This document shows, in pieces, positions 25,101-33,291 of a stretch of 64,000 nt of DNA (positions are counted from its first letter, which is position 1; every line of letters begins with the position of its first letter). A program made the translations under genes and the position numbers. Below the pieces are notes generated by a model. The model made no database searches. It was not told where the DNA came from and was given only the letters and a program-made list of their open reading frames with translations. Where the stretch lies: positions 5,087,501 through 5,151,500 of the forward strand of contig NZ_CP055263.1 in assembly GCF_014217835.1 (NCBI RefSeq), read 5' to 3'. Source of the stretch: Metabacillus sp. KUDC1714. GTDB lineage: Bacteria; Bacillota; Bacilli; Bacillales; Bacillaceae.

Positions 25101-26570
25101 TGTATATAAAAAGTCAATTTCCGTACTAAGCTGAGCAATGTCCTTTGTCTTTTGTTTATCTTGGCGAGACAGCTCAGTTTCTTTTTTCTTTATGAACTTT
25201 TGATACCCGGAGTACTGCTTAACAGCTTCTTGTATAGATTGAAAGGAATGCTCCCACTCAGTTACTGCTTGTAATTTAATTTCATCCATTCTTTGATTCA
25301 CTTGCACTAAGCCACTATTTTGTTCTAGCTTCACAATCTGCTGTGATAGAGAACGGATGGTTTGTTCGTTTTCACTCCACTCTTTCAATAATAGCTGAAA
25401 AGCAAGTTCATCTTTTCGTTCCAGTTTTTCTTGAACGACTTCTTCTAAAGAAGTATGTTTCTTCTTTTCTTCTATTAATTTCTTTTCCCAATTCAATACC
25501 TCTCTGTGGGCTTTTGCATACTCTAAATTGTCTTTTTGAAATCGTAAATCCGCTTGTTTTAAGGTTAATTTGTCAATATCTTTTTCTAAACTGAGGAGCG
25601 TTTCTGCTTCCGATTGCTTCAAATGCTCTAAAGCACCAAGAAATTGTCTTCCTACCTTAATGCTTTCTTCAACAATTTCTTTATGTTCCACTCCTTTTGC
25701 TAAGTGCTCTTCAAATGGAACTATGTCTTCTAAAAACTCTTTATGTGCTTGCTCTCTTTTTAATAGTACTGGCAGGTCCTTTGCAATACTGGCCTGGCTT
25801 TTAAAAATCTCCACCAAATCATTCTTTTGATGTTCAGTTCGATGTAAGACTTGACTTACAGTAGGAATGATTCGTTTTTGGAACAGAGAATGGTCATCCT
25901 CTGCTCCTTCAAAGTATTTTCCAACTCCGCCTTCATCTTTATTTATGTCCTTCATAATATCCCAGTCTTTGCGATTAATTCCGTATGTATCAAGAATTCG
26001 ATAATGTTTCTTCGTATCTCGGTAAACATCATATCCATTCCATTTTAAATAGTCCTTTAAGCTTTCCGTTTCGGCGACTTCGTCATTTTCATAAAGTGGA
26101 ATATGTTCAAGTGCTGCCTCTTCATTCCGTTCATATTCTCTAGTATAAAAGGAAATATTCGGGAGGATCTTTGCTTCCTGTTCTAATGTTTTGCTATCAT
26201 TTCCATTCTCTTCACTCATTGAAATCCGCTGTTCAGCTGAGAACATCCCTCCAGTAATCAGGTGCCTACGGTCAGCGCCATCCAATTCCCATTGAATTAC
26301 AACATGAAAGGTATATGGAATAAATTGCTCTTTATTATTAAAAAAGAACTGCTGGTAATATCGATTGTTTTGTTTTCCCCACGAAGTTCCAGGTTTGAGG
26401 ATTTGGAAGATCGTTTGAAGGAACACACCTTTTCCCCCACCATTCATCATCGCAATGAGACCATTGGTTGAAGTTTCATCATTATGGAAATTAAACGTTG
26501 TATCTTTATATTGCTTTTGCATGCCATCATATTTCAGGCCAACAATTCTAATTCGATGGATTTTCGGCAC
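22107..26570 (-). CDS. jetC: Wadjet JetC: SMC/MukB-like coiled-coil ATPase
   Basis: About 1487 aa, the motor of the four-protein anti-plasmid complex. The N-terminal P-loop is in LIAMMNGGGKGVFLQ (residues ~38-52), long coiled coils rich in E/K/Q occupy ~290-1240 around a hinge-like globular part (~620-720), and the C-terminal head carries the ABC signature GSGGQKLSARM and LVCDNPFGQA at the Walker B position. Two positions are unusual: the residue after the Walker A Lys is Gly instead of Ser/Thr, and Asn follows the Walker B Asp. Start: GTG at 26570 has 6-nt spacing from GAGGAGG; the ATG at 26576 abuts it. The gene overlaps jetB by 23 bp. Confidence 0.9.
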   Translation of the reverse strand: MPKIHRIRIVGLKYDGMQKQYKDTTFNFHNDETSTNGLIAMMNGGGKGVFLQTIFQILKPGTSWGKQNNRYYQQFFFNNKEQFIPYTFHVVIQWELDGADRRHLITGGMFSAEQRISMSEENGNDSKTLEQEAKILPNISFYTREYERNEEAALEHIPLYENDEVAETESLKDYLKWNGYDVYRDTKKHYRILDTYGINRKDWDIMKDINKDEGGVGKYFEGAEDDHSLFQKRIIPTVSQVLHRTEHQKNDLVEIFKSQASIAKDLPVLLKREQAHKEFLEDIVPFEEHLAKGVEHKEIVEESIKVGRQFLGALEHLKQSEAETLLSLEKDIDKLTLKQADLRFQKDNLEYAKAHREVLNWEKKLIEEKKKHTSLEEVVQEKLERKDELAFQLLLKEWSENEQTIRSLSQQIVKLEQNSGLVQVNQRMDEIKLQAVTEWEHSFQSIQEAVKQYSGYQKFIKKKETELSRQDKQKTKDIAQLSTEIDFLYTQMHSFESKEAALIKEFGDRLTYDLKGFIESLSKQIEDKKAQLEELLIKDKQSSEHQNQLANSRGTLGQSIQFSEEKCEELKAANEEQKKKEAKLVDKLHGLLDDVTVPFTHSLLSKCSLQIEEILGQNLQQGEQIKKDLWETQLDHSLNDEHFWIPNKDVKELKEWIDEKTGIDVFYGSQFLQSLSTEEMANYLMTYPLLPYGLVVSQHQWQKINQQILSGRMYKSPVPIFLREDMNKENQQPSFVIIHGTEKDLLTAKNQFTNWKIQIAKQIEEKKDTLIEIEKTETSLRRILKDLDRFLSNELSSDIEKALNHEQNDLFSKKTKLQEMITQEEKEKELQLQLKNQLEMTKQKIEKLSKDVETLEDFEREKTLHQENKRVKLEKEKQKEALSIEQHEITIEHQNIVDMQTKWSQTYVEWKLTIEQNIKEIAFFIEGATFPTDEKADQYEEVPRLSLQVVEEINGSIEELKQLQKSKEEQSRESLVIQAKKEAEQKQQKKLEKKLNSLNKDWNQAHEPDEPISILENMLQTAQKEAKTAEKEEREQGTAVTVAETSFQHATEQREKLAKKVAKHEKQPEDWESLDLEVKAVEIKDITKITKEEIKNSEKRLKETETNITGYEGDLLTLSVILKEEASAFTEQDIEKIKSQGKACILFWCEEHQTIQVEGQEKHAKIEQSLRNVKLTIEGKDWEIRFKNEVLTTLDHMDTRHYTHIQSVVKNMKRFSQSGLEQLERDKERAEKAQNFWASRASMKVMSISEAIRSMIAKMKVKNERGSFPLVQLKEDILPKKAEDIEPLLKQHFVTAINKITKQFDLIDDHNRALDQEINQLISDEQILFVSLRNRYPELLVYNMRTDNAFMYGKPQREHYSTWQTINQGSKTKSDGSGGQKLSARMVMMMMLLSVKSETDQSWVPLVCDNPFGQAASAHVLDPIFAVAEKLKFQFIVVTPPELVKTEISQRFDSYYKLDFIREKGKEIVSDTIVPAFRIYQGEEVVQ

Positions 26571-27294
26571 GCTCATCCTCCTCTGTTGTCATCATTTTTT
26601 TAAACATTTCATATCGGTCATAGTCGTGATATAGGTATTCAATTCGCTCAAATAGCTCATTCTTAGGAATCACCTTGGGAATATCGTCACGATCAAGAAT
26701 AACGATCAGTCCCTCTGTCTCTAATAATCGCATCGCCCCCGCAATTAAACCGATTCTGGTTCGACGATTGCCTTTTTTAACCCCATAATCCTCTGTGTCA
26801 ACCTCCATGTATTTCCATGTTGTCACAACATCCTTCATATCAATTCGTTCTTCTTCGCCAAAGGTAGGTTTCGCTTTAAGAATGCTTTCCCAATTCAAAA
26901 TGAGATCGTTGATTTGCCTTTCTAATGCATAATAACTAATCCCCTCCCGCTTTGTGCGGACTTTAGCAGCCTGATTACGGTCAATTGTTGCTAAAAAAGA
27001 CATAATGACAACGCTAATAAGATGGAAGTGTTTTTTCGTTTCAATTTGCCGATGCTTTTCTTTCATGTGGGTAAAATTCGTAGCAAAGACAGAGCCGGTT
27101 GGCTGAACAACTAATTGAATGCGTTTAGGTGATTCAATGATATATGTACCTGATTCGTCTGCTAATAAAAGAACAGTCTGTCTCACTTCCGGATCAAAAT
27201 ACGTCTGGAAGTGTTCACTATTTTCGTCGATTACTTTATCCTTTAATAAGGAAAAATAGACAGCTGATGCATTTTTGATCGTTTCTGCATTCAT
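26548..27294 (-). CDS. jetB: Wadjet JetB: kleisin-associated winged-helix (MksE/MukE-like) subunit
   Basis: 248 aa from the ATG that follows GGAGGAGAAAAG; a longer frame starts 7 codons earlier without a site. The ATG overlaps the jetA stop as ATGA, indicating translational coupling. The protein is small, soluble and mixed alpha/beta. RTRIGLIAGAMRLLETEGLIVI (residues ~175-200) fits a winged-helix region of MukE-like proteins (DUF4194-type). It should bridge the JetA kleisin and JetC heads. Identity rests mostly on position and size within the four-gene set. Confidence 0.82.
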   Translation of the reverse strand: MNAETIKNASAVYFSLLKDKVIDENSEHFQTYFDPEVRQTVLLLADESGTYIIESPKRIQLVVQPTGSVFATNFTHMKEKHRQIETKKHFHLISVVIMSFLATIDRNQAAKVRTKREGISYYALERQINDLILNWESILKAKPTFGEEERIDMKDVVTTWKYMEVDTEDYGVKKGNRRTRIGLIAGAMRLLETEGLIVILDRDDIPKVIPKNELFERIEYLYHDYDRYEMFKKMMTTEEDERAENPSN

Positions 27295-28799
27295 CTTTTC
27301 TCCTCCTGTACACATATTTTAAAAGGGGTCATTTTCATTCGTTGCCAGAGAAAAGGCTCCGCTCGATGATCAAACTCTGTAAAGATCTTCATCCCTTCAA
27401 AGACTTGAAATTGGGGATATTCCTTCATTAATTTATGAAGAAGAATTTCCCTCTCATCGCTTAATGTTTCTTCCTTCCGGTGTAGCACTTGAACCTTGAG
27501 TGGTTTTTTATCAAACATCATCCATAAATCTATCGTTTCATATTCCTCAAGCCATAAATCCTGCACTTCCAATGGCAGGTCCGCTAAATCAGCTAACGAA
27601 AACTCATTGTATGTTTGTAAATATTGAAAAACGTAACTCCATGCCTTAATAACTGATTCCCAATTCGTTACTCGCTGAGGCGTTATTCTTTCTTCTGCCT
27701 CTTCTTCCATCTCAAGATTCATTTGTTGTTTTTCATCGAATTCTTGCTCTCCCCAAATCCAATCAAGCGGTAAAATAAATTCATTCTTCGGTGAAAATAA
27801 TGGAGAAAGAACTCTTTCTATTTCTGATATACGACGAACTCCTTCCTTCATAAACCAATTTTCATAAAAATGCTCTCGAAATGAAACTAGGCTGTTTTCC
27901 CAAAACAATGAAGGGTTTTCCGCTTTTAATTTCATCTCATATGAAATATTTTGAATGACTAGCTTCGCAAACCGATCATGCAATTGCCTTGTATGGCCAA
28001 TTTTTTCTTGGAGAAGCATCAATTCTTTCTGAATATAATCATCTTCTTCATTTCTTCGTTTCGTTTTTTCAATCATACTAGTGATTGTACGGAAATGGTT
28101 TTTTTCTTCATCAAATTGCTTTTCAATTTCAACACGATTGTCGGCCCTTTGCCATTCCTCTTCAATCAATAAGATTTTGGGATTATTGATCATTTCCTTT
28201 TGAAAGGTGAATTCATTTGCCATTAAGCGGTTTACTCGTGAAATGAGGTGATCGAGGTTTCGAATAGCTTTTCTAAAATTACCATTTTTAATCAACTGCA
28301 TACTATAGAGTTGTTCAATCGTTATCGAGAATTCCTCAGCCATTTCCCTGCTCATAAAAATCATTTCCTGAGCAACATCTGTGAGTTTATAAACAATTGA
28401 CCCACCCATTTCTAAATTCGTATATAATTCATCCATTGTGACATATCGGAAGACCTGAGTCTCCCAGGATTGGCTGATTTCATCGTAATATAAGGCTTCA
28501 AACGGTTTACTAAACTCTTCTTTTCCTGAATATAAAAGCCCACTAGTAATACGTTCAACTTGTTTATCGTCAGCTAAAAGCTTCATCTGCTTAATTGAAT
28601 CCTCTACCATATACTTAATATCGGATTTGTGTCTATGATCATCATCATTTAATTCTCTATAAAAGATTGTTAGGAGCACTTGCATGAGAATGGTTTGGAT
28701 ATGTGGTTTCAGTTCACCGACTTCCATTCCCCGCCCAAGCTCAAACAGTGGATTTAATCGTTGCATTCGCTGGGCAAATCCTTCCCATGATTCGTTCAC
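27291..28799 (-). CDS. jetA: Wadjet JetA: kleisin (MksF/MukF-like) subunit
   Basis: About 502 aa. The frame opens at 28814, but the GTG at 28799 overlaps the jetD stop as GTGA and sits 8 nt after GGAGG, so it is preferred. The protein is acidic and largely helical: an N-terminal helical domain with the HRHKSDIKYMVEDSIKQM region, a central long helix (RVEIEKQFDEEKNHFRTI; residues ~215-290), and a C-terminal winged-helix-like part. It should close the JetC head dimer into a ring. The match is architectural rather than motif-based. Confidence 0.82.
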   Translation of the reverse strand: MNESWEGFAQRMQRLNPLFELGRGMEVGELKPHIQTILMQVLLTIFYRELNDDDHRHKSDIKYMVEDSIKQMKLLADDKQVERITSGLLYSGKEEFSKPFEALYYDEISQSWETQVFRYVTMDELYTNLEMGGSIVYKLTDVAQEMIFMSREMAEEFSITIEQLYSMQLIKNGNFRKAIRNLDHLISRVNRLMANEFTFQKEMINNPKILLIEEEWQRADNRVEIEKQFDEEKNHFRTITSMIEKTKRRNEEDDYIQKELMLLQEKIGHTRQLHDRFAKLVIQNISYEMKLKAENPSLFWENSLVSFREHFYENWFMKEGVRRISEIERVLSPLFSPKNEFILPLDWIWGEQEFDEKQQMNLEMEEEAEERITPQRVTNWESVIKAWSYVFQYLQTYNEFSLADLADLPLEVQDLWLEEYETIDLWMMFDKKPLKVQVLHRKEETLSDEREILLHKLMKEYPQFQVFEGMKIFTEFDHRAEPFLWQRMKMTPFKICVQEEKR

Positions 28800-29869
28800 A
28801 TCCATCTCCTCCATGATTCGATTGTTAAGACCTCTTGTGGAATTCGCTTATTTTCCTGCCACAATTGCAGTAATAGTGCTTGCTCTTCTTCAGTAAACCA
28901 TTGAATGAATAAATCACGGTATTTGATGTTCTGTGTTTGACCGATTTTCTGATCATTCATTTGCTCCATACATTCAAGCATTTTGCGGTAAATTTTTAAG
29001 GCAGGCTGAATACAGCAATCCGGGTATTTTTCGATAAGTCGAATGAGGATACCATATCCTGCGGCATCAAGATCTCCTACGTAATAGAAAAGATAGGATT
29101 TTGGCGGAAACATACTGAAGAAAAAGGAAAAGCTCTGTTCAATTTTTGTTCCTTCACCATAAATAATCAGTTCAGGTTCATAATCAAGTTGATTTGCTTG
29201 CAATAATTTAATAGAAGTATGGAAGAAAGATAGATTTTCAACGATCAGGACCCGTTGTATATCACTTACTTCTTTCCCTTGTTTCATCCAAAATACAAAA
29301 GGCTCCCCATAGTTCACCATTTTAAGTTTATCTTCTGATATTTTAATTCTAGTTAAAAACCCTTTTCCGTCAGGAAAGTGATCACTGTCTAATAAGAACT
29401 TTTCATGACCAAAGAGCTCTAGGCATCTTTCTTCGACTGACACGATTTCCCGTTCCTGATGAGACTGGAGAAACGTATATACATTTCGAATTCGAGTCCA
29501 TTCCTCTTTCGTTTGCCACTGTGGATGACGTTCATAATAGGAAAAATCAAACTGATCACTTAATTTCATCATCTCGAGACGATCCCATTTAGCTTCCTGA
29601 ACTTTAATATTGACCCAATAATATAAGGCAAGCGCTGGTGTTCTTCCATTGTATTGATTATTTAGAATTGGGATCAGTTGTCCTTCGGTTTGCAATGTTT
29701 CAATTGCATGATAAAACAACGAATACCCGTCCATTTCATAATAATCATCCAAAAGCTTGCGCAACTGATGTTCTAAATCGTTTATATTTATTCTCTTTTT
29801 TTGTTTAGGGTGTTGAATATCTCCAATAAAACCTCTTACCCTTGTTTCAATTATATCGATTGTACCCAC
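28796..29869 (-). CDS. jetD: Wadjet JetD: topoisomerase VI-like nuclease (DUF3322/DUF2220)
   Basis: 357 aa, first gene of the operon. The C-terminal Toprim domain has the catalytic Glu in VLIVENLSFF (residue ~212), a YGEG strand, and the metal-binding YVGDLDAAGYGI (Asp pair near residue 265), the set that cleaves plasmid DNA after JetABC extrudes it. The N-terminal DUF3322-like arm is helical. The start is a GTG without a convincing ribosome-binding site, so an alternative start within the first ~15 codons is possible. A jetD-first order is notable because many systems place jetD last. Confidence 0.88.
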   Translation of the reverse strand: MGTIDIIETRVRGFIGDIQHPKQKKRININDLEHQLRKLLDDYYEMDGYSLFYHAIETLQTEGQLIPILNNQYNGRTPALALYYWVNIKVQEAKWDRLEMMKLSDQFDFSYYERHPQWQTKEEWTRIRNVYTFLQSHQEREIVSVEERCLELFGHEKFLLDSDHFPDGKGFLTRIKISEDKLKMVNYGEPFVFWMKQGKEVSDIQRVLIVENLSFFHTSIKLLQANQLDYEPELIIYGEGTKIEQSFSFFFSMFPPKSYLFYYVGDLDAAGYGILIRLIEKYPDCCIQPALKIYRKMLECMEQMNDQKIGQTQNIKYRDLFIQWFTEEEQALLLQLWQENKRIPQEVLTIESWRRWM

Positions 29870-30204
29870 CTACTTACATTCTCTTAATTCATTGGTATAG
29901 ACCTTACTACCCAATATGCACATCATTATATTAATATTATAAACTAGTTGAGTTATCGTTGGTAAGTTGAATTTTCTAGTCTACTAGTAATGAACATATC
30001 AACCAATAGCTTGTAAGACTGGAAAAGCAGGAGTAGAAGCTATGAATGTATTTTTATTATTTCATAAACTGTATCATTTAACTAACAAAGCGATCTTTGA
30101 ACGTATAACAGTCTAGTTCCAGCAATGATTATCCATTTAATAGAGAAAAGCTTTTTGTGCAATAGATATACAATTCCTTTTTCATAACTAAATATGTGCC
30201 ATAA
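29870..30204. other. Gene-free interval upstream of the Wadjet operon
   Basis: About 335 AT-rich bases with no credible open frame on either strand. Because jetD is transcribed leftward, its promoter should lie at about 29880-29960. A run such as TATATTAATATTATAAAC near 29925 offers several -10-like sequences, but none is decisive. Confidence 0.35.
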
Positions 30205-30357
30205 TTAACCATCGTCATAAAGATAAATAGATTTCTTTTCTTTATCACTAAGATTGTTGGCAAAATTGTTCTCCCATTTCTTACGCAAGTACCTTCCCCA
30301 TTTTGGAATTTCAGTAACCTTTACCTTTTTATTTCTAAGCGATGATACCAAGTCCAT
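30205..30357 (-). CDS. Small protein of 50 aa, unknown; possibly a toxin-cassette fragment
   Basis: Frame of 50 residues starting MDLVSSLRNKKVKV, with TEIPKWGRYLRKKW and ending YLYDDG. Basic N-terminus, aromatic-rich, no membrane helix. No good ribosome-binding site (only GTAGGTGG ~15 nt away). It lies just downstream of the 422-aa gene. It could be a remnant. Confidence 0.35.
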   Translation of the reverse strand: MDLVSSLRNKKVKVTEIPKWGRYLRKKWENNFANNLSDKEKKSIYLYDDG

Positions 30358-30419
30358 GCTATATTCCAAAAAACCACCTACTTTTTATGAAGTCTTCTAA
30401 ACCTTTTGGACTAAGAAAC

Positions 30420-31688
30420 CTACAAATCATCTAATGAAATCACTTTACCACTACCCGCATTCACTCCGAATTGACAGTCTAATTTTCCACATAAAACATA
30501 TTTCCTTTGTTCAAAGTCATATACATAGTACGGTTTTAGCTCAAACAAGTCTTTGATTTTTTCAAACGCTTCTTCTTTCGTTATCGTTACTTTATCAGGT
30601 TCTTGAAATTGATCATAAATCTCCAACATTGGTTTGTTATCCATGTAATTTACTGCTTGCAGGCTCTGCGTATCAATCATAATCATCAGTTTTCTTTGAA
30701 AGACATGATTGTTCTGGTGGTTGGCCCTTACTATTGCATGAATATACCCTTTGTCACGATGGAGGGTTTTAAGCATCCATTTTCCAGTGTCATTCGGATA
30801 TTCCTGACGTAATAATTCCTCGACTGCCATCACACATTTCTCTTCCTCTTCCTTTGTGATTGGAAATGATACCGGAGATGGCTCAGCTGAAAATGCTTGT
30901 TCTACAGTTATATCTTCAACCCAACTAATCTCTTTCCTATTAAACGGTTTATTAATTGGCTCGTCCCAAAGAAGTGTTTTATTTATTTTTAAATATGACC
31001 TTACATCCGCTATAATTTCAAATGGAATTGTTGACGTTCCATCATTCATGACATAGATCTCTTCTACCGCATAAACATTAACTAATTTTTTCTGCTCATA
31101 AGAAGGAAATTCAATCAATTTCAATTGTTCCTTTGCCAAATGTTCCACCTCTTCAAACAAAAGGGTATACGTCCCTTCCTTAACCATTTCTTTTGGAGGA
31201 AATTGTCCATGGACAGAGAACGAGGTGAGTTTCCCTTCCTGATTAAATTTAACGTCAATAAACCCAGAAGGAGACACCGCTATACCTTCAAAACATTCTT
31301 TAAATTGAAGTTCTCCCTCAGTTTCTTTATGTAATTGAAATTGTTTCCCATATGTCAGTCCTGTTTCACGTTCAACCCATTCTATTATTGTCTTTGCATC
31401 TAGATTAGCAAACGTAATCCCATCTATTGCATATGTCTCACCCATTACAAAAATAGCACTCTCAAACTTATGAGTATTTACATTTATCTCAATAACTGCT
31501 GTACCTTCAGGGTTTTCATCAACCTCTTGTTCAGTTACATGATTAGGAAACCACTCCATACAAAGTGTATAAACCGTATCATTGAAGATGTTGACATTTC
31601 GATAAAGACTATGTCGCTCTAAGTAGTAATTAGCTAATCTAAATTTTGTCTTTGTAAACTCAATTATTTCCTCTATCCTTGAATTCAT
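30420..31688 (-). CDS. Uncharacterised 422-aa protein with YcdB/PepSY-like C-terminal repeat
   Basis: A soluble, acidic protein without a signal peptide. Two similar blocks are visible: an N-terminal alpha/beta half and a second one beginning ISWVEDITVEQAFSAE. The C-terminus KVTITKEEAFEKIKDLFELKPYYVYDFEQ followed by YVLCGKLDCQFGVNAGSGKVISLDD resembles the YcdB/PepSY pattern (TxxEA, then D-x-x-x-G-xVxxxxx). Family function unknown. Upstream lie several small unknown genes on the same strand. No start-site ambiguity is evident. Confidence 0.6.
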   Translation of the reverse strand: MNSRIEEIIEFTKTKFRLANYYLERHSLYRNVNIFNDTVYTLCMEWFPNHVTEQEVDENPEGTAVIEINVNTHKFESAIFVMGETYAIDGITFANLDAKTIIEWVERETGLTYGKQFQLHKETEGELQFKECFEGIAVSPSGFIDVKFNQEGKLTSFSVHGQFPPKEMVKEGTYTLLFEEVEHLAKEQLKLIEFPSYEQKKLVNVYAVEEIYVMNDGTSTIPFEIIADVRSYLKINKTLLWDEPINKPFNRKEISWVEDITVEQAFSAEPSPVSFPITKEEEEKCVMAVEELLRQEYPNDTGKWMLKTLHRDKGYIHAIVRANHQNNHVFQRKLMIMIDTQSLQAVNYMDNKPMLEIYDQFQEPDKVTITKEEAFEKIKDLFELKPYYVYDFEQRKYVLCGKLDCQFGVNAGSGKVISLDDL

Positions 31689-31712
31689 AGATATGACCTC
31701 ACTTATAAATTA

Positions 31713-31935
31713 TTAGTTCTCTGGTTTTTCGTTTAATACCCAAGGAATTCGAGCTTCAAAATCTAATTGCAGAACGGGGAGAGGAAAATCATCGTGTAGT
31801 AAGATTATACTGAAACGCTTCCATATAATTTACGCAGTTTAAACAATCGCAAAGCTCAATATCTTTACTATAGAATTCCTTTGTCTTATTTATATCAACT
31901 CTTAACAACCACTTCATTAGACTGATTTGTTTCAT
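31713..31935 (-). pseudogene. Broken small gene (frameshift or internal deletion)
   Basis: An ATG overlapping the stop of the upstream gene (ATGA) opens a frame reading MKWLLRVDINKTKEFYSKDIELCDCLNCVNYMEA before a TGA at 31789-31791. A second frame continues to 31713 with LDFEARIPWVLNEKPEN, plausibly the normal C-terminus of the same kind of protein. Total length is not a multiple of three, so the reading frame is broken and probably the middle is missing. Confidence 0.6.
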
Positions 31936-32273
31936 TCTGCTCCCTCACGCGATTTTATATCCTTTTTTCGATAAGGAGATAATACTTCATCAACCCATCT
32001 TTGAAACATGTCATATGCTTCTTCATCTGTTTTCACATTGCCTATATATCCGCCTTTAAACGTTTCGTAATAATATCCATTATCAACAAAGAGCTCTTGC
32101 CTTTCGCGATCAGTTTCAAAATTATCAAAAAACAAATCCATCGAATCATCCTGTCTTACCCAAGCTATCCCTTCGACAAATCGAGTGTATTCATTCTTAT
32201 AATTATCTACATGCAAATGATTCCCAGTATAATTTTTCGTATCAAAATACATTTGATCATTCATGTACTTCAC
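31932..32273 (-). CDS. Hypothetical acidic protein, 113 aa
   Basis: Small, acidic and aromatic-rich (NYTGNHLHVDNYKNEYTRF; DLFFDNFETDRERQELFVDNGYYYETFKGGYIGN). No signal peptide or membrane helix. Size and charge resemble immunity proteins of contact-dependent or LXG toxin loci, but no toxin gene is present in the window, so this is inference only. It is followed by the broken gene through a 4-bp overlap. Confidence 0.55.
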   Translation of the reverse strand: MKYMNDQMYFDTKNYTGNHLHVDNYKNEYTRFVEGIAWVRQDDSMDLFFDNFETDRERQELFVDNGYYYETFKGGYIGNVKTDEEAYDMFQRWVDEVLSPYRKKDIKSREGAE

Positions 32274-32294
32274 TCCTATTTGAAAGTATAGTAG

Positions 32295-32648
32295 TTAGCT
32301 AAAACCATTTTGTTTTTTTGCATAAAATCTCGCACTAGTAGATGGTATGAACTTAATTTTATAGTTTCCTTCAATCTCTTGTTTTAGCTTTTCCACTAAT
32401 GTCACTCCCTTTTGATTAAACTCATCTTCCATTTCAAGCCCATTAGGAAGTAATGTATCTTTATCCCAATTAATCCATTTCCCATAATTCCTTGCCAAAG
32501 ACGATAATTCCTCTGCTAATACATCTGAAATCGGAACGTCTTCTATATCAAGATTGCAACCACATCTTTTACACCAAATCGGATCTGCTCCAACATCTGC
32601 TTCTATTTTCAAATCATTTGTATCTCCTTTTTTACAACAACAGTTCAA
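32295..32648 (-). CDS. Hypothetical protein with Cys-rich N-terminus, 117 aa
   Basis: MNCCCKKGD at the start and WCKRCGC at residues ~26-32 suggest a small zinc site (CxC plus CxxCxC). The remaining ~85 residues are alpha/beta and charged. I recall similar short proteins scattered in Bacillus orphan-immunity cassettes, but no function is established. Ribosome-binding site region AGGTGAGAACACTTG is poor. Same strand as its small neighbours, 21 bp apart. Confidence 0.55.
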   Translation of the reverse strand: MNCCCKKGDTNDLKIEADVGADPIWCKRCGCNLDIEDVPISDVLAEELSSLARNYGKWINWDKDTLLPNGLEMEDEFNQKGVTLVEKLKQEIEGNYKIKFIPSTSARFYAKKQNGFS

Positions 32649-32682
32649 GTGTTCTCACCTCACCCCTGATAATCTTGGCTTA

Positions 32683-33114
32683 TTATTCCGATAGTATTAA
32701 TTCCCTTAAATCATTTGTCGTTTTAGTAGATGTTAGGTAAGTTTCTCCTTCACCAACCATATACATAAGGATACTTTCTTCGTTTTCCTCTTCTAACCAT
32801 AGATGGATTGCATGAGTAGGAAATCCTTCTTCATATTCGACCATTACATCATAATCAGGTGTAGCTTTTTTCAAATCTGATTTCTGTATAATTGCAGTTT
32901 TTATTGCTTTCTCAAACACTTTAATTGATTTTCTATCATCGATGGAAAGGAAAATATCTTGGTTCATGTCACCAACTCCATTTGATTTAGCTATGTTTAT
33001 TTCTTTCACCTTTTCATCTAAAAGAACCATCGTATTTTCTTGGTAATATTGACAGCCTACAATAATAGATATAACTAAAATTAAAAGCAAAGAATATAAA
33101 ACTTTCACTATCAT
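32683..33114 (-). CDS. Putative lipoprotein, 143 aa
   Basis: An N-terminal signal (VKVLYSLLLILVISIIVGC, lipobox IVGC with Cys at residue ~21) is followed by a ~120-residue acidic extracellular domain. No enzymatic motif seen. GGTGGGAT precedes the ATG. It stands at the head of the run of small unknown genes. Function unknown. Confidence 0.7.
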   Translation of the reverse strand: MIVKVLYSLLLILVISIIVGCQYYQENTMVLLDEKVKEINIAKSNGVGDMNQDIFLSIDDRKSIKVFEKAIKTAIIQKSDLKKATPDYDVMVEYEEGFPTHAIHLWLEEENEESILMYMVGEGETYLTSTKTTNDLRELILSE

Positions 33115-33291
33115 CCCACCTTAAAATATGTACAATACCTATCTACGAAATACCGATTCTTTTGGTTTCATTTTATTTTGACAATAAGAAAAAGCCTTTC
33201 CACTTTTAGTAGAAACGCCATCCTTTTATAACCCTAAACAAACATACTTATGAAATTTTCGGGAAAACTTATTTTTCACCCTTTATCACAA

